64,000 nucleotides of DNA, taken from assembly GCA_964489695.1 (NCBI GenBank), contig CAZAZP010000003.1, positions 1 through 64,000 on the forward strand, written 5' to 3'. Origin of the DNA: CAYUXU01 sp964489695 (GTDB lineage Bacteria > Bacillota_I > Bacilli_A > Erysipelotrichales > Erysipelotrichaceae). Below, in pieces: positions 34,629 through 41,702 of the stretch (position 1 is its first letter; the number at the start of each line of letters is the position of its first letter). The notes under the pieces were generated by a model that worked only from the letters and a program-made list of their open reading frames with translations, did not search any database and had not been told where the DNA came from. Both the position numbers and the translations under genes were made by a program.

Positions 34629-37349
34629 TTACTCACCTAATACAGCTTGACAACGTGGGCATAAACCAGCTTCATCAGGCTCAGCGGTAATATTCCAACA
34701 ACGCGGACAAGTTGTTCCAACTGCTTTATCAATCGTTACTGCTAAATCAGCTGATTCATTACTGACTAAATTAACTTGGCTAATAGTTAACCATTGAGCT
34801 AAATCTTCCTTTAAATATTTTTCAACCAAGACGTAATCAGCTTGATTAACTTTAATACTAGCCGCGGCTTCAAGTGGTTTTCCAATCACTTTTTCATTTC
34901 GTGCTTCTTCAAGTTGTTTAAAGACCACTTCTCGTAAGGCAAATAACCGTTTAAAATCTTGTTTTAGTTGTTCACTATTTTTAATTTCCAAGTTGCTAGC
35001 AAACTCTAATGTATGAACGGTAACTCCACTTGGATTAAAGAACCCATAAATTTCTTCAGCGGTATAAACTAAAATCGGGGCCCATAAGCGGACTAAAGCA
35101 TCAGTTAATAACCATAAAACTGTTTGAACTTGACGTCGCCGGTTAGCTGTTTGTTTTTCAATATATAAAATATCTTTAGTAAAATCTAAATAGTAAGCAC
35201 TTAGTTCACGTGACATAAATACCATCAAACTATTACTAACAGTTAAAAAATCAAAGCGTTCATAAGCTTGACTTGCTTTAGCTTGAATATCCGCAAATAA
35301 AGCTAAAAGATGTTGATCAACTAAGGTTAATTCATTTAGCGAAAGCAAATCTTTTTGTGGATCAAAATCAGCTGGATTAAGATTACCTAACATAAAGCGG
35401 AACGTATTACGAATCTTGCGATAATGTTCGCTAATTTGTTTTAAGATGTCATCGCCAATCCGGACATCTTGTTTAAAATCAATGGTCGCACACCATAAGC
35501 GGAAAGTATCAGCTCCATAAACATCAATCACCGCAATTGGATCTACGATATTACCAATCGACTTACTCATTTTATTGCCTTTATTATCTAAGACATAGCC
35601 ATGAGAAATAACCGATTTATAAGGTGCTTGTTGGCGAGTCGCTAAACCGACGATTAACGAAGAGTTAAACCAACCCCGGTATTGATCACTACCTTCAAAA
35701 TATAAATCAGCTGGATATGGTAAGCCTCGTGCATTGAGAATTTGATGGCTACTACCAGAATCAAACCAGACATCCATAATATCGGTTTCTTTACGGAAAC
35801 GGCCATTAGGACTAGCAGGATGTTTAAAACCGACTGGTAATAATTCTTCAGCACTTAACTCAAACCAAATATTACTGCCATGTGTCCGAAATAAATCTGC
35901 TAAATGTTCAAACACTTTTTTATCCATCAGCGGAGTATCATCTTCAGCGTAAATAATCGGAATTGGTAAACCCCAAAGCCGTTGGCGGGAAATACACCAA
36001 TCGCCACGTTCTTTGATCATACTATAAAGTCGTGCTTCACCCCATTCGTTTTCCCAGCGCACTTTACTAATTTCGCTTAATAATTGTTCGCGAATTTTAT
36101 CAATTGAAGCAAACCATTGTACGGTAGCCCGATAAATTACCGGAGCCTTCATGCGATCATCATATGGATAGCTGTGAGTAATAAATTCTAGTGATAATAA
36201 ATTACCTAACTCTTCTAGCTTTAACGTAATAGTTTTATTCGCTTCATCTACAAACTGGCCGGCTAGAAATTCACCGGCTTCAGCTGTCATTAAACCTTTT
36301 TCATCAACCGGACAAAAAGCTGGTAAACCATATTTTTGGGCCACATAAAAGTCTTCTAACCCATGGCCAGGTGCGGTATGGACACAACCAGTACCATCTT
36401 CCGCGGTAACATGGTCTCCCAAAATAACCAAAGAAGGTCGATCGGGATAAAAGGGATGCTTAACCGTAATTAATTCCAAATCTTTACCACGATATGTGGC
36501 TAATACTTCATAATCATTCAAGTCAAATTTTTCCATTAATTCAGCCACTTTATCCGCTAAGACAATTAAGTTACCTTTAGCTGTTTTAACTTTCGCATAA
36601 GTAAAATCTGGATGTAAAGCAACCGCTAAATTAGCGGGAATGGTCCAAGGTGTTGTGGTCCAAATTACAAAATAATCAGCTTCAGTTAAAATACCTTTAC
36701 CATCTGAAACTTGAAAAGCCACAAAAATTGCGGGATCCTTTTTATCATGGTAAACAATCTCTGATTCTGCTAAGGCACTTTCCGAAGCATAAGACCAATA
36801 AACCGGTTTTAGACCTTGATAAATCAGTCCAGCTAAAGCCATTTTAGCGAAAGCTTGCACTTGGTCAGCTTCAAAATCTTTCGTCAGTGTGATATAAGGG
36901 TGTTGATAATCCGCAATTGCTCCTAAGCGTTCCATTGTTGCTTTTTGGATTTCAATTTGTTTTAACGCATAATTATGACAAGCAGCACGAAAGTCCTGAG
37001 GAGTAACTTTTTTTCGATCAACCCCTTGTTTAATTACCGCATTTTCAATTGGTAATCCATGAGTATCCCAACCGGGAATAAAGGGAGTTAGATAACCACT
37101 CATTGCTTTCGAGCGAATTACGAAATCTTTTAAAACGCGATTCATTGCGGTGCCCGCATGTAAATTACCATTGGCATACGGTGGCCCATCATGTAAAACA
37201 TATAAGGCTTGATCTTTACGGGCCGCTAATAAGCGTTCATAGTGCTTACTAGCTTGCCAACTTGCTAAAATTGCTGGCTCTTTCTTTGGTAAGTTGCCGC
37301 GCATTTCAAATGCAGTATTCGGCATCAGTAACGTATCTTTATAATCCAT
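34629..37349 (-). CDS. ileS: Isoleucyl-tRNA synthetase
   Basis: Class I synthetase of 906 aa. The HIGH-equivalent region is GPPYANGNLHAGTAMNRVLKDF near residue 55. The CP1 editing domain has TTTPWTIPANLAVALHP, the KMSKS motif is GNKMSKSIGNIVDP, and the C-terminal zinc-binding module reads TTCPRCWN...GLCPRCQ. Bacterial-type architecture. It follows an isoleucine T-box leader and precedes msrA, trmH and glpK in the same direction. The start ATG is preceded by AAAGGAG. Confidence 0.97.
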   Translation of the reverse strand: MDYKDTLLMPNTAFEMRGNLPKKEPAILASWQASKHYERLLAARKDQALYVLHDGPPYANGNLHAGTAMNRVLKDFVIRSKAMSGYLTPFIPGWDTHGLPIENAVIKQGVDRKKVTPQDFRAACHNYALKQIEIQKATMERLGAIADYQHPYITLTKDFEADQVQAFAKMALAGLIYQGLKPVYWSYASESALAESEIVYHDKKDPAIFVAFQVSDGKGILTEADYFVIWTTTPWTIPANLAVALHPDFTYAKVKTAKGNLIVLADKVAELMEKFDLNDYEVLATYRGKDLELITVKHPFYPDRPSLVILGDHVTAEDGTGCVHTAPGHGLEDFYVAQKYGLPAFCPVDEKGLMTAEAGEFLAGQFVDEANKTITLKLEELGNLLSLEFITHSYPYDDRMKAPVIYRATVQWFASIDKIREQLLSEISKVRWENEWGEARLYSMIKERGDWCISRQRLWGLPIPIIYAEDDTPLMDKKVFEHLADLFRTHGSNIWFELSAEELLPVGFKHPASPNGRFRKETDIMDVWFDSGSSHQILNARGLPYPADLYFEGSDQYRGWFNSSLIVGLATRQQAPYKSVISHGYVLDNKGNKMSKSIGNIVDPIAVIDVYGADTFRLWCATIDFKQDVRIGDDILKQISEHYRKIRNTFRFMLGNLNPADFDPQKDLLSLNELTLVDQHLLALFADIQAKASQAYERFDFLTVSNSLMVFMSRELSAYYLDFTKDILYIEKQTANRRRQVQTVLWLLTDALVRLWAPILVYTAEEIYGFFNPSGVTVHTLEFASNLEIKNSEQLKQDFKRLFALREVVFKQLEEARNEKVIGKPLEAAASIKVNQADYVLVEKYLKEDLAQWLTISQVNLVSNESADLAVTIDKAVGTTCPRCWNITAEPDEAGLCPRCQAVLGE

Positions 37350-37361
37350 ATTTACTCCTTT

Positions 37362-37560
37362 ATAATAAAAAAAGCGTCGCTAAGGACGCAATAACGTGGT
37401 ACCACCTTAGTTTATGCTGACGCATACCCTCAATTACTTTAACGCAGTACTACGATAACTCTTACTAGCTTCTGAGCTATAACTCGCAAGTGATAATTGA
37501 TTAACATCTTGATTTATTTGCACCAACCATAAATTCTCTATTTACCAACATTAATCATTT
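37362..37560 (-). promoter_or_regulatory. T-box leader (isoleucine type) for ileS
   Basis: On the minus strand AAGGTGGTACCACG lies at 37408-37395, followed by the hairpin GCGTC-CTTAGC-GACGC and a run of seven T. The stem I candidate holds GGTGCAAA. The likely specifier is ATC (Ile) at 37494-37492, in a context parallel to the GTC of the valine leader. The T-box sequence has AC instead of the usual GC in the CCGCG part. Confidence 0.85.
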
Positions 37561-37575
37561 TGTCTTGTTCTTCGC

Positions 37576-38025
37576 TTATATTTCTTTTAACCACGCAATA
37601 TTTGGTGGTTCATTAATTTGAATACTGGCCATTAAGGCCTCAATCTTTAATAACTTACTTTGAACTTCTTCTTTCGCTAAACCTAATTCTTGATTTAGAC
37701 GGGCTATTTCAATCAATAAGATTTTTGCACTGGCTAGTGCTTCCCCGATAATTTCATCCGCATTATGTTGGGCAGCGGCAATAATTTGATTAGCTTCCGT
37801 TAAGACCAGTTGCGATTGATTCGTTTTCAGTAATTTAGCTTTCGCCATAATAATTGCTTGTTTCAAGTTATTTACTTCTTGATAAAGCTCTTTCATACGC
37901 TTATCATAGGTTTCAATTAACAGATTCTTATTACTCAATTCCTGCTGTAAGGTCGCAATATAAGCATCAACGGTGGCTTTATCATAGCCTTTTAGCACCG
38001 TTTTGAAAGTGGCTGGTTTACTCAT
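37576..38025 (-). CDS. divIVA: DivIVA-domain protein
   Basis: A 149-aa coiled-coil protein. The N-terminal DivIVA box FKTVLKGYDKATVDAYIATLQQEL (residues 7-30) is followed by two coiled-coil stretches (about 25-60 and 75-130). DivIVA marks curved membrane at poles and septa and recruits division or cell-wall factors. It overlaps the sepF stop by 8 bases and precedes the ileS T-box leader; this sepF-divIVA-ileS order is well known in Bacillota. It is slightly short for DivIVA but complete. Confidence 0.9.
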   Translation of the reverse strand: MSKPATFKTVLKGYDKATVDAYIATLQQELSNKNLLIETYDKRMKELYQEVNNLKQAIIMAKAKLLKTNQSQLVLTEANQIIAAAQHNADEIIGEALASAKILLIEIARLNQELGLAKEEVQSKLLKIEALMASIQINEPPNIAWLKEI

Positions 38026-38407
38026 TAGCTTCTAAAGTAATCTCGCCGTCGACACCAATCGATTTAGGTGTACATAAGACCACGTTATGACCAATTTTTT
38101 GAATCGTGCCATCTAGTGCAAAGACAACACCTGTTAAAACATCGATACAACGTTGGGCGTCTTCGCGGATTAAGCGATGCAGGTTAACCACCGCTGCTCG
38201 GCGTTGTTTTAAATGACTCGCAATCTCTTCGGCTTCATCAAAAGATCGTGGTTCAAAGAGTACCATCCGAATATCCGTTGGCATCTTCGGAACATTTTTA
38301 TTCCGTGGATTTTCATATTGACTAATAGCCTGGACTTCTTCTTCCGTTAATTCCAGAATTTCATCATCCGGTGCAATAAAATCTTTCAATTTTTTTGTAA
38401 TACTCAT
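38018..38407 (-). CDS. sepF: Cell division protein SepF
   Basis: A 129-aa FtsZ-bundling and membrane-tethering protein. An acidic linker (about 10-35) is followed by the SepF core: MVLFEPRSFDEAEEIASHLKQRRAAVVNLHRLIREDAQRCIDVLTGVVFALDGTIQKIG. The N-terminus lacks an obvious strong amphipathic helix but begins MSITKKLKDFIAPDD, which may serve. The start has AGGAGG upstream. It is the first gene of sepF-divIVA. Confidence 0.93.
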   Translation of the reverse strand: MSITKKLKDFIAPDDEILELTEEEVQAISQYENPRNKNVPKMPTDIRMVLFEPRSFDEAEEIASHLKQRRAAVVNLHRLIREDAQRCIDVLTGVVFALDGTIQKIGHNVVLCTPKSIGVDGEITLEANE

Positions 38408-38511
38408 AGCAACCTCCTTATCAGTTGATTAATACACCTGAAAAGCTACCTGTATCATACCATAAAGCCCAACTACTGAAAAGAAAAACTGTTGGTTTTA
38501 AGAAATATCCG

Positions 38512-38847
38512 TTACCGCCAAAAACCAGCTAAATCACTGATAAAGCGGTCAAGAAAGTTGTGTTCACCCAGCGTATTTATCTTAAAAAATACAGCTTGAC
38601 TACCACCGGAAGTAATCGCCGATAAAAAAAGCTGATTTCCTTCACCTAGTAAAGTCACATTTAAACTAACCCGATTACTACCAAAATAACTAAAACGTTC
38701 AAAAACTCGAATTGCTAGCTGCAACTCACCAGCTTGAAAGTCACTTTTTTCCTCTAAGGTAGCGGATAAACTACTTAAGCCGGCAGTTTCAATTGCTTGT
38801 AGTAACTGATTAAAATTTCCGGTAAAGCGTTGTTCAAATTTAGCCAA
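38512..38847 (-). CDS. DUF6054-like small protein
   Basis: A 111-aa soluble protein. The pattern VRVFERFSYFGSNRVSLNVTLLGEG...LFLSAITSGGSQAVFFKINTLGE resembles the DUF6054 family, whose function is unknown. Alternating strand-like hydrophobic residues suggest a beta-rich domain. It lies alone between the hpf terminator and sepF, in the same direction as both, and has an AAAGGAGATTAA site before the ATG. Confidence 0.65.
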   Translation of the reverse strand: MAKFEQRFTGNFNQLLQAIETAGLSSLSATLEEKSDFQAGELQLAIRVFERFSYFGSNRVSLNVTLLGEGNQLFLSAITSGGSQAVFFKINTLGEHNFLDRFISDLAGFWR

Positions 38848-38861
38848 TTTAATCTCCTTTT

Positions 38862-38886
38862 ATAAAAAAGCCAGCCTGAGCTGGCT
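38862..38886 (-). terminator. Terminator of hpf
   Basis: On the minus strand AGCCAGC-TCAG-GCTGGCT is followed by TTTTTTA, starting four bases after the hpf stop. Confidence 0.92.
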
Positions 38887-38889
38887 GGT

Positions 38890-39429
38890 TTATTCTGTTT
38901 CTAGTAAACCATATCCGCCATCATGGCGTTTGTAAACTACTGCATAACTATCAGTTTCATTATCAATATAAATGAAAAATGAATGACCAAGCATTTCCAT
39001 TTGGAGAATAGCTTCGTCTAAATCCATCAAAACTGGTTTGATTTGTTTAGTTCTAACTAGGCTATCATCGATCTCTTCATCTGTTACAGTAGTTTGATCA
39101 ATCTCTTCTAAAAATGTTTTAGCCAACTTTTCACCATGTTTTTTGGTTAACCGCGTTTTTTGGCGTCGAATTTGGTCTTGGAGCCGATCAACAATCAAAT
39201 CAATCGCTGAATAAAAATCTTCATGGTCAGCTTCAGCTCGTAATAATGCGACTTTAGTTGGAATCGTTACTTCTAATCTTTGAAACGTCGGATAGTTTTT
39301 AACCAAAACATTAACACTGGTATTCTCATCAATTAGAAAGAATTTATTGAGGAACTGGAGCTTCTTTTCTACACGATTGCGCATCCCTTCAGTAACCTTG
39401 ATGTTTTTACCATGTATGGCTATTTTCAT
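38890..39429 (-). CDS. hpf: Ribosome hibernation promoting factor, long form
   Basis: A 179-aa long-form HPF/RaiA that pairs 70S ribosomes into inactive 100S dimers. The N-terminal domain (about 1-95) begins MKIAIHGKNIKVTEGMRNRVEKKL and binds the 30S subunit. A charged linker with QIRRQKTRLTKKHGEK follows. The C-terminal dimerisation domain (about 125-179) reads KPVLMDLDEAILQMEMLGHSFFIYIDNETDSYAVVYKRHDGGYGLLE. Strong AGGAGG upstream and its own terminator: a monocistronic gene. Confidence 0.95.
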   Translation of the reverse strand: MKIAIHGKNIKVTEGMRNRVEKKLQFLNKFFLIDENTSVNVLVKNYPTFQRLEVTIPTKVALLRAEADHEDFYSAIDLIVDRLQDQIRRQKTRLTKKHGEKLAKTFLEEIDQTTVTDEEIDDSLVRTKQIKPVLMDLDEAILQMEMLGHSFFIYIDNETDSYAVVYKRHDGGYGLLETE

Positions 39430-39491
39430 AAATTATTCCTCCTCTATTGTTAATTATATTATAACCTATTTAACGATTTATTGTGTGGTAT

Positions 39492-40094
39492 CTACATAAT
39501 TGATTGGAGAAATTTATAAAATAAATATAAGCTAGCTGAACCAAGCTCTTCTTCGCTCCAAATACGTTGTTGCTGATTGACCAACGTTTCAAACTCACTT
39601 TGACAAAAAGAATCACGAACACTAGCTAAGCTATAGTTATCATTCATTTTAATATCATAAAGATAACCTTCAACAAAAATAGTTCCCGCATCAACAATTC
39701 GGTCCTTTAAAGCTAAGATGCTTTCTGCTAAGGCCGGCTGACGAGCTGCTAATTGATCAATTTGGCGGGCTAGGTAACGTTTTTTAACATAAACTAGAAT
39801 TGTTCCACTTGGCGGTAATTGAGCTAATAGGTTTTCTATTACTGCTGTTTCTGTTAACTCAAGCTCATTTGAACCAAAGTGTTCAAGCGACTCATTAAAT
39901 AAATCTAAGGAATATGCTCGTAAGTGTGAAGTGAAGTCGGCTGCTGATTGCCACTTTAAAGCGAGAAATGCTACTGGTTCGTTGATTTGTTTTAGCCACA
40001 TCTTGAGCGCTAGTTTTTCAAGATAGCGACCATCTCCCTTTCGTGCTTTTAACTGGGCATACTGAGTCTTCCCAAAGGTTGCTTGCTGTTCCAT
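39492..40094 (-). CDS. Stand-alone DUF2779-like C-terminal domain protein
   Basis: A 200-aa protein, probably expressed (GGGAGGAAAG before the ATG). The segment GTILVYVKKRYLARQIDQLAARQPALAESILALKDRIVDAGTIFVEGYLYDIKMNDNYSLASVRDS looks like the C-terminal part of DUF2779 proteins, whose conserved pattern includes a 'VVYN..FE..RL..LA' strand, a 'RIVDL' strand and 'G..SIKKVLP'. DUF2779 proteins are usually much larger, with an N-terminal PD-(D/E)XK-like nuclease part that is absent here. It could be a truncated remnant or an adapted small domain. The family link is from memory of the pattern and is moderate. Confidence 0.5.
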   Translation of the reverse strand: MEQQATFGKTQYAQLKARKGDGRYLEKLALKMWLKQINEPVAFLALKWQSAADFTSHLRAYSLDLFNESLEHFGSNELELTETAVIENLLAQLPPSGTILVYVKKRYLARQIDQLAARQPALAESILALKDRIVDAGTIFVEGYLYDIKMNDNYSLASVRDSFCQSEFETLVNQQQRIWSEEELGSASLYLFYKFLQSIM

Positions 40095-40169
40095 CTTTCC
40101 TCCCGATATTTTACTTGTTACTTGATATCTAAAGCTTAAACTTATTTTGCTTAATTCGCTAGTAATTCG

Positions 40170-40715
40170 CTAAATTAACCCAAAAATAAAGCCACTAACG
40201 CCAGCTAAGAGAATCACGATAATTGGGGATAGTTTAAATTTCGTTAAGGCTAATAAACTACCGCCAACTATGAAAGTAGTAAAGAGTAAACTAGTTATAT
40301 CTTTAGTCATAGCTGGCCATAAATTTAACAATAGTAAATAAGCCGCATAACTAATCAAAGCTAGTACAGCTGGTCTTAGACCATAAAAGAGATTTTGATA
40401 ATAAGCGGCTTTTTGAATCGTTTTTAAACTTTTCGCAACGACTAACATTAACAGCATGCCGGGTAAAAATACTGCTAGACTAGCAATTAGACCACCACCA
40501 AAACCAGCTACGCGATAGCCAACAAAGGTTGCTAAATTAATGCCAATTGGACCAGGGGTTGATTCAGAGATTGCAATCATATTAATGAGCTCCGCATAAG
40601 TGTACCACTGATATTTACTAGCTAAGTTAATTAAAAATGGTAAAGTAGCTAAACCACCACCAATACTCAATAAGCCAATTAATAAAAACTCTTTTAAAAG
40701 CAATAAATAAATCAT
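40170..40715 (-). CDS. Chromate transporter, half-size (CHR domain)
   Basis: A 181-aa membrane protein of the short-chain CHR family, with motifs GGGLATLPFLINLA near residue 18 and SESTPGPIGINLATFVGYRVAGF near residue 48, followed by four or five membrane helices. Short CHR proteins work as pairs; the partner is the next gene upstream, which overlaps its start by 4 bases. The family name comes from chromate efflux, but the natural substrate of many members is unknown. Confidence 0.85.
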   Translation of the reverse strand: MIYLLLLKEFLLIGLLSIGGGLATLPFLINLASKYQWYTYAELINMIAISESTPGPIGINLATFVGYRVAGFGGGLIASLAVFLPGMLLMLVVAKSLKTIQKAAYYQNLFYGLRPAVLALISYAAYLLLLNLWPAMTKDITSLLFTTFIVGGSLLALTKFKLSPIIVILLAGVSGFIFGLI

Positions 40716-41245
40716 GGTTTTTTCACCAAAAACGCATAAGCAAGACCACTTAGTAACGCCCCGAATAAAATATAGCCTTGTTTAATACCTAAAAAAGCAA
40801 TCAGACTAAAACTAATTAGATAAATTAACCCAGCCACATAATCAGTCTTAATAGTCTTCAATAACTGTAAAATTGTTAAACTAATAATAACCGTTACCGC
40901 AATCCGAATTGCTTCAAACGCCTTAAGGACTAAAGGTGAGTCAAAATAATCAGCAAAAAAGGCTGTAACTAAAGTCATAATAATTATTGATGGTAAAGCG
41001 GCTGCGAAAGCCGCGATTAAAGCCCCTTGACGTTGTCTTAATTTATAACCAATTAGGGTACTGGTATTAATCGCAATTATCCCAATACTAAGTTGCGCCA
41101 CACTATAACTATCCAGTAACTCATTTTCAGTGAGCCAATTGCGTTTATCGATTAGTTCCTTTCGCGCAATAGGTAACATCGCATAACCTCCACCGAAAGT
41201 GAATAATCCTATTTTAAAAAAGGAAACAAATATTTGGCCTAACAT
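40712..41245 (-). CDS. Chromate transporter, half-size (CHR domain)
   Basis: Partner of the preceding CHR protein, about 177 aa. Motifs are FTFGGGYAMLPIARKEL near residue 15 and SVAQLSIGIIAINTSTLIGYKL near residue 48, in place of the STPGPI motif, which is typical for one member of each pair. Several membrane helices follow. I start at ATG 41245 (MLGQIFVSF), preceded by AGGAG; the longer frame adds a basic 20-residue leader without a ribosome binding site. The two genes form a small operon. Confidence 0.85.
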   Translation of the reverse strand: MLGQIFVSFFKIGLFTFGGGYAMLPIARKELIDKRNWLTENELLDSYSVAQLSIGIIAINTSTLIGYKLRQRQGALIAAFAAALPSIIIMTLVTAFFADYFDSPLVLKAFEAIRIAVTVIISLTILQLLKTIKTDYVAGLIYLISFSLIAFLGIKQGYILFGALLSGLAYAFLVKKP

Positions 41246-41375
41246 TTTACTCCTACTTCCTTTTATAATCATGTTAAGTTTAGCATAAAGCCAACTTACC
41301 CGCAATTTTCCTAAATTACTTTTTAATCAATTTGCTTGATCTGATAAACTAATCCAATGTCTTATCCAACTGAAA

Positions 41376-41396
41376 AACCGCCGATCATCAGCGGTT
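41376..41396 (-). terminator. Terminator-like hairpin after the small basic protein gene
   Basis: On the minus strand AAACCGC-TGATGATC-GGCGGTTTTT. It lies about 50 bases downstream of the 42-aa ORF and before the chromate transporter pair. Confidence 0.65.
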
Positions 41397-41444
41397 TATT
41401 AGTACTGGTAATTAGCAAAGCACTAAATCTCATTAATTAATAAA

Positions 41445-41573
41445 TCAATTTGGTGTTTTCTTAACCGGTTGTTTAAATTTTTGGCGACTCTTTTGGGCCT
41501 TAAAAATAGTTTTATATTTTTTATTTTGCTTAATCTTATTTCGTTTTTGAAAATTATGGGTTCTCCGTCTCAT
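41445..41573 (-). CDS. Very small basic protein, 42 aa
   Basis: A 42-codon frame with a clear GAGAGG site six bases before its ATG and a terminator-like hairpin downstream. The product begins MRRRTHNFQKRNKIKQNKKY and is made largely of Lys, Arg, Gln and Asn, with no hydrophobic segment. The composition suggests binding to RNA or to the ribosome; I do not recognise the family. It is divergent from the pyrophosphatase gene, with a 129-base gap that holds both promoters. It could be a lineage-specific ribosome-associated or nucleic-acid-binding peptide. Confidence 0.55.
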   Translation of the reverse strand: MRRRTHNFQKRNKIKQNKKYKTIFKAQKSRQKFKQPVKKTPN

Positions 41574-41644
41574 TTTTGCCTCTCTTTCATTGGTACTTTA
41601 ATCATACTATAATTTCAGCGAATAATGAAATTCTGAGCTTATCA

Positions 41645-41653
41645 TGTTATAAT
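41645..41653 (+). promoter_or_regulatory. Extended -10 promoter of hppA
   Basis: TGTTATAAT 50 bases upstream of the hppA start is an extended -10 element. No good -35 hexamer is visible. Confidence 0.6.
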
Positions 41654-41702
41654 TAATGTATCTTTTTTATTCATACATCATCATAGCTAGGAGGAAGGAA
41701 AA

